Positions 6,325 through 9,105 of a stretch of DNA of 9,105 nt are shown here, in pieces (the stretch's first letter is position 1; each line of letters starts with the position of its first letter). The translations under genes were made by a program, and so were the position numbers. Under the pieces are notes generated by a model. It worked only from the letters and a program-made list of their open reading frames with translations. It searched no databases and had not been told where the DNA came from. The DNA comes from Lachnospiraceae bacterium. GTDB lineage: Bacteria; Bacillota; Clostridia; Lachnospirales; Lachnospiraceae. Where the stretch lies: the NCBI GenBank assembly GCA_021205045.1, contig JAJPYH010000005.1, positions 1-9,105 of the forward strand, in the 5' to 3' direction.

Positions 6325-6764
6325 TATATTGGCAGATACTCCAGAGCGGCACAGTATTTATCCGCGATGCAGACAATCCAGGCCTCTCTGTATTTAGGTG
6401 GAATGGGTGTTAGTGGAAACATGTGCCGTCTTATAATATTTTCCTCGATGTCATTGATTCCGTAATCCTCCTTTGCGTTCTCTGCTGCCATCATAGGGTG
6501 CCGATATCCATGCAGAACATAAGTCTTCACGCTTTCATTTCTGTGATACAAAAAATAGTCATGGAGCAATGCACCCCGGATCAGTGAATCTTCATCAATG
6601 GTGACAGGCAGAAAATTTGCTATTTTCAGACTGACCTCGGCGACATGAACACTGTGGTCATATACGGTTATTTTCCTGTGATGCAGGAATGTTTTTTCTG
6701 ATGCAAAGCGTCCTTCTCTGTTCAGACTTTGTACAGCCGTCTGAAGCTTCTGTGTATCAAACAT
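6306..6764 (-). CDS. HD-domain metal-dependent phosphohydrolase (152 aa)
   Basis: Small cytoplasmic HD-superfamily protein. The start is ATG 6762-6764, preceded by AAGAAGG at about seven bases; the frame extends further upstream but that stretch runs antisense-free through the end of the EFR1 gene and has no ribosome site. Metal-site residues are in order: His37 (YDHSVHVAE), the His68-Asp69 doublet (ALLHDYFLY), His85 and His89 (HGYRHP), His114 (IRRHMFPLTP) and Asp135 (CIADKYC). The HD core is therefore complete. Related proteins usually act on nucleotides or other phosphate esters; the substrate here is unknown. It lies 41 bases after the EFR1-type gene and is probably co-transcribed. The last residues (GRI) and the TAG stop fall inside the right 30-bp repeat, so the tail may be shortened or altered compared with relatives. 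Confidence 0.8.
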   Translation of the reverse strand: MFDTQKLQTAVQSLNREGRFASEKTFLHHRKITVYDHSVHVAEVSLKIANFLPVTIDEDSLIRGALLHDYFLYHRNESVKTYVLHGYRHPMMAAENAKEDYGINDIEENIIRRHMFPLTPIPPKYREAWIVCIADKYCAALEYLPIYHAGRI

Positions 6765-6805
6765 TTCGCGCCTTCTTAAAGATAATTGCGATGAGCCCGT
6801 TCCTA

Positions 6806-7567
6806 TCACAGAAACAGTTCGCATTCTTTTCTGTTCGCACAAAGTACTCCAAGCGCCACGCCGCCTAAGCTGGTGACAGCTCTCCCAAGCTTCTTTGCGC
6901 CAACAGGACAGACTGAGATACACCGCATACAACTGATGCATTTTTTGGAATCCGGGTTCATGGATACCGGATCAATCGCGCCAACCGGACATTTTGCTGC
7001 GCAGAGACCACATTTCACGCAGGCATCTGAAGCACCCGGCCCCATACCAGGAGTCCGGGGACCCGGTTTCTCCGGAACTTTTCCCGGAACATCAGGAAGC
7101 GAGACATTTTCTCCGGCAATCTTTTTGTGAATTTGCGCGGCCATCTCCTTTAAGGTCCTTTCATCCTCCGAATCTGGTCGGCCTGCCGCAACCTTCCTCG
7201 CGATCGAGTGCTCTGCCAGAGCGGCAACGGCCGCAACCGGTCTGAAACCGGCTTTGCGGGAGACCTCCATGAGTTCAGCCAGGGTATTATCATAAGCGCG
7301 GTTCCCATATACGCAGACCAGAACTGCCCTTGCCTGTTTCCCGGATAAAGCGCTTAATCTTTCAACAGCAGTCTGCGGAATGCACCCGCCGTAGGACGGA
7401 ACAGCAATCAGCGCAATATCTTCCTTTTCCAGAACAATTTTTGTAAAATCAATATTTCGGTCGCACAGATCGATTTCCATGATCTGCTTTGACAGCTCCT
7501 GACTTAAAATGTCAGCAGCTTTCTTAGTTCCTCCTGTTGGACTGAAGAGAATTTCATAGAATTTCAT
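6806..7567 (-). CDS. EFR1-family flavodoxin/ferredoxin fusion protein
   Basis: Predicted electron-transfer protein of 253 aa with an N-terminal flavodoxin-like domain and a C-terminal double [4Fe-4S] ferredoxin domain. The phosphate-binding loop for FMN is SPTGGTKKAA (9-18), directly after the first strand MKFYEILF. VPSYGG (56-61) and VYGNRAYDN (87-95) are the other flavin-site loops. The cluster motifs are CVKCGLCAAKCP (Cys183, 186, 189, 193) and CISCMRCISVCP (Cys210, 213, 216, 220). The order, length and spacing match the EFR1 family of anaerobic Firmicutes. The start is ATG 7565-7567 with AAGGAAGGAAG upstream; earlier in-frame codons are in the leader. There is no signal peptide, so it is cytoplasmic. 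Its redox partner is unknown. It is followed by the HD-domain gene in the same direction. Confidence 0.9.
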   Translation of the reverse strand: MKFYEILFSPTGGTKKAADILSQELSKQIMEIDLCDRNIDFTKIVLEKEDIALIAVPSYGGCIPQTAVERLSALSGKQARAVLVCVYGNRAYDNTLAELMEVSRKAGFRPVAAVAALAEHSIARKVAAGRPDSEDERTLKEMAAQIHKKIAGENVSLPDVPGKVPEKPGPRTPGMGPGASDACVKCGLCAAKCPVGAIDPVSMNPDSKKCISCMRCISVCPVGAKKLGRAVTSLGGVALGVLCANRKECELFL

Positions 7568-7638
7568 CGTTTGACTCTTCCTTCCTTTCTTGAGGTAAAG
7601 ATTACCATAGTTTCTTTTACTTTGCCTTTGCATACGTA

Positions 7639-7661
7639 GAAAGCTGCCGGTGGCAGGTTTC
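7639..7661 (-). promoter_or_regulatory. Hairpin in the EFR1 leader
   Basis: GAAAGCTGCC (7639-7648) and GGCAGGTTTC (7652-7661) form a ten-position stem with one G-G mismatch (C-C on the minus strand) and a three-base loop. It lies in the predicted 5' leader of the EFR1 gene, about 70 bases before the ATG. There is no T run, so it is not a terminator. It could be an RNA control element or a protein site; the function is unknown. Confidence 0.45.
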
Positions 7662-7674
7662 GTAGTTGGATATC

Positions 7675-7703
7675 ATTTTAAAATCATTGCATTCAAAAAT
7701 CAA
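7675..7703 (-). promoter_or_regulatory. Candidate sigma-A promoter for EFR1 and HD genes
   Basis: On the minus strand: TTGATT (7698-7703), 17-base spacer, TAAAAT (7675-7680). This would start transcription near 7668 and give a leader of about 100 bases containing the hairpin. It lies just after the terminator-like hairpin at 7725-7760, as expected for a new transcription unit. Confidence 0.55.
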
Positions 7704-7724
7704 TCTAAAACTGAAAGAAATGGA

Positions 7725-7760
7725 AACACCTGCAGAAAAATCAGCTCTTCCACAGGTGTT
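7725..7760 (-). terminator. Hairpin with 15-pair stem behind a lost minus-strand gene
   Basis: Read as minus-strand RNA, AACACCUGUGGAAGA pairs along its full length with UUUUCUGCAGGUGUU around a six-base loop, using three G-U pairs. On the plus strand these become A-C mismatches, so the minus strand is the functional direction. A T-rich stretch (TCCATTTCTTT) follows. It begins four bases after the TAG at 7765-7767 that ends an open minus-strand frame, which supports a terminator role. Confidence 0.55.
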
Positions 7761-7764
7761 AATT

Positions 7765-7881
7765 CTATTGCTTTGTAATCCCCTGAATGTAGGTCTTCAC
7801 CAGTGTGAAATGCTCTGCAAAACCTGATATTTCTTCCGAACCGCACAACACTTGTGCGAAAATCGTTGGTTGATGGACGTA
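7765..7881 (-). pseudogene. C-terminal relic of an unidentified minus-strand gene
   Basis: An open minus-strand frame of up to 38 codons ends at TAG 7765-7767 with the peptide SGFAEHFTLVKTYIQGITKQ. It has no start and is cut upstream by a TGA at 7882-7884, inside Fic sequence of the opposite strand, so the true joint lies between about 7845 and 7890. The fluent coding look and the terminator-like hairpin right after the stop suggest the real 3' end of a gene that once preceded the EFR1 gene. I do not recognise the family. Confidence 0.4.
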
Positions 7882-8627
7882 TCAAAAAGGCTGAACCAAG
7901 AAACCGTTCGGAACAGGAAATCGCCGGATATAGAGAAGTACTTTCCACAATAGGTGAAAGCTACGAATATATCAATCCAAGACCTGATATTATTTTGCAG
8001 CTTCATCGTGATTTGTACTCCTATGCTGGTTCAGGTGGAAACTATAAAAATTCTGATAATGTAATCACTGAAACAGATGCAGAAGGACACCGGAAAACAA
8101 GATTTATTCCGGTTCCTGCGTTTCAGACCGCAGATGCGATGGAAGAACTATGCAGCCGGTTTTTACAGGCCTGGGAAGCAGATCATATTGATAAACTGAT
8201 TTTGATTCCGATGTTTATTCTGGACTTTCTCTGCATCCATCCTTTCAATGATGGAAACGGCCGTATGAGCCGACTGTTGACCCTTTTGCTGTTTTATAAA
8301 GCGGGATATATTGTTGGTAAGTATATCAGTGTGGAAATGCTGATTGAAAAAACCAAAGAAACCTATTATGAAGCATTACAGGCGAGTTCGGTCGGCTGGC
8401 ATGAAAACGCAGACAGCTATGAGCCTTTCCTGAAATACTATCTTGGTATTATGCTGAAAGCCTACAATGAATTTGAAAATCGTGTGGAACATCTGAAAAC
8501 CCGTACTCTTTCCAAACCGGAAAGGATCAGGGCTATGATCGACCAGAAGGTAGGAAAAATCACAAAGAAGGAAATCATGGAAGTCTGTCCGGACATAAGG
8601 AGTATGATATTTACAATATCAGCCTGA
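7854..8627 (+). pseudogene. Fic-domain protein fragment, lacking both ends
   Basis: The frame carries a complete Fic core: the signature HPFNDGNGR (residues 129-137 from the GTG at 7854), the flap region RFIPVPAF (83-90), and EPRNRSEQEIAGYREVL near the start. Such proteins transfer AMP or another nucleotide part to target hydroxyls and often act in toxin-like or signalling roles. Relatives of this type are some 330-370 aa and begin about 100 residues earlier, including the inhibitory (S/T)xxxE(G/N) helix and an IEGI segment. Neither is present here, and no ribosome site precedes GTG 7854. At the other end the winged-helix tail starts normally (SKPERIRAMIDQKVGKITKKEIMEVCPDI) but then leaves the family pattern near 8595 and stops at 8627. 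The piece looks like a recombination remnant. If it were expressed it would be an unrestrained Fic core, but no start signals support that. Confidence 0.75.
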
Positions 8628-8788
8628 CACCGTCTGAGCGCAGTATGGAAGAAGTCCGGGAGCGTGTGACATTTTCCATGCAGAAATGGGGACGAAAATA
8701 TCCTCATGCCGGATATGGCGGCCGGTTCCCAAAAGATTCCTTCTCCCTGATTATATCATGTCAGAGCTCCTTCGTCTGCAAATTTATT
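8600..8788 (+). pseudogene. Unidentified coding relic fused behind the Fic fragment
   Basis: After the Fic homology ends near 8595, a different plus-strand frame reads EYDIYNISLTPSERSMEEV, then VRERVTFSMQKWGRKYPH and GYGGRFPKD. It looks like real protein sequence, with charged helices and a Gly-rich turn, up to roughly 8730-8790, after which it merges into low-quality hydrophobic frame. There is no ribosome site, and the ATG at 8645 is internal. The family is not recognised. The 192 bases between the Fic stop and the Rrf2 stop contain nothing else clear; a short GCTCT/AGAGT inverted repeat near 8803 has no T run. Confidence 0.3.
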
Positions 8789-8819
8789 CTGGATATGGAT
8801 AACGCTCTCAGAGTGCTGA

Positions 8820-9105
8820 TTATTCTGATGTTGTGCCTGGCAAATCTGAGGGGCACTTCTCTGCATGCAGTTCTCTCAGCAGAGGCTGCAGTTCCTCTTT
8901 CAGCGTTTCCAGTGTCACTTCTTCCAGACTTGCTTTCATGGCATTGACAGCGGACTCCATGTGCGGATACAGGATCTGATAAAAATTTTTCCCGACAGGA
9001 CAGGTATCGCTCCCCTCATACATTTTGAAAATTTCATCCGCATCCGGCGTCTCCACTGCCTGATAAATGTCCCATAAGGTAATATCCTTTGGCTCTCTGG
9101 CCAGA
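8820..9105 (-). CDS. Rrf2-family transcriptional regulator, C-terminal part (5' end outside window)
   Basis: The frame is open from the right edge to TAA at 8820-8822, giving 94 visible residues. The block LAREPKDITLWDIYQAVE is the typical wing and linker region of Rrf2 regulators. CPVGKNFYQIL followed by a long helix (MESAVNAMKASLEEVTLETL) is the usual dimerisation part with its single conserved Cys. The DNA-binding winged helix lies beyond the window. The GTG at 9054-9056 is internal and not a start. Rrf2 proteins sense Fe-S clusters, nitric oxide, cysteine or redox state, and the ligand here cannot be told. The tail after residue 80 (ELHAEKCPSDLPGTTSE) is longer and less family-like. It is transcribed toward the relic region and has no evident partner in the window. 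Confidence 0.85.
   Translation of the reverse strand, partial: LAREPKDITLWDIYQAVETPDADEIFKMYEGSDTCPVGKNFYQILYPHMESAVNAMKASLEEVTLETLKEELQPLLRELHAEKCPSDLPGTTSE

Noticed and set aside
6140..6376. Minus-strand open frame spanning the sulfatase promoter
   Set aside because: It covers the promoter, the 30-bp repeat and the HD gene end in another frame; HTHTHR-type simple sequence and no family signal.
7700..7948. Minus-strand open frame of 82 codons over the Fic start
   Set aside because: A neighbouring minus-strand frame gives the better protein tail, with a TAG placed right before a terminator-like hairpin.
8645..8947. Plus-strand open frame of 100 codons
   Set aside because: Its second half is antisense to the Rrf2 gene; only the first part (before about 8790) may be real coding relic and it begins further upstream.
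1..9105. CRISPR array, tRNA or rRNA genes, insertion-sequence ends
   Set aside because: No regularly spaced repeats, cloverleaf or rRNA signatures, and no transposase or integrase frame was found on either strand.

Overview
The window looks like chromosomal DNA of an anaerobic gut Clostridia, most likely Lachnospiraceae. This is inferred from AGGAGG-type ribosome sites, moderate base composition, an EFR1-type flavodoxin/ferredoxin protein, a GPH sugar symporter, a Cof-type HAD hydrolase and an Rrf2 regulator. No 16S or other marker gene is present, so the placement is an inference. No RNA genes, CRISPR arrays, integrases or transposases were found.

Layout: (1) 1-1370, + strand: the end of a histidine phosphatase, a small conserved-looking 95-aa protein of unknown function, and a Cof-type HAD phosphatase gene broken by a one-base deletion and an in-frame TGA. 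(2) 1391-6174, - strand: a complete catabolic unit read as promoter, cysteine-type sulfatase, GH51 alpha-L-arabinofuranosidase, GPH sugar:cation symporter. It has a very good sigma-A promoter with a 13-bp palindrome just downstream of the -10. Neither enzyme has a signal peptide, so the likely job is import of a small, possibly sulfated, arabinofuranoside followed by desulfation and arabinose release in the cytoplasm. (3) 6306-7567, - strand: an EFR1-family FMN/2x[4Fe-4S] protein followed by a small HD-domain hydrolase, with a leader hairpin and candidate promoter. (4) 7725-8790: a junk-like joint region holding a rho-independent terminator behind the 3' tail of a lost - strand gene, a Fic protein fragment lacking both ends, and a further unrelated coding relic. 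(5) 8820-9105, - strand: the C-terminal half of an Rrf2-family regulator running off the window.

The most striking structure is a perfect 30-bp direct repeat (1331-1360 and 6288-6317) that brackets region 2 almost exactly. Both copies carry the last codons of the HAD gene (VYAIEHYILP), and the right copy continues in frame to its own stop. The sulfatase/arabinofuranosidase/transporter unit therefore appears to sit as a cassette inside or at the 3' end of a HAD gene that was once convergent with the HD-domain gene. The right repeat also supplies the stop codon and last residues of the HD protein. Broken genes on both flanks (HAD, Fic, two unnamed relics) mark this as a rearranged, accessory stretch.
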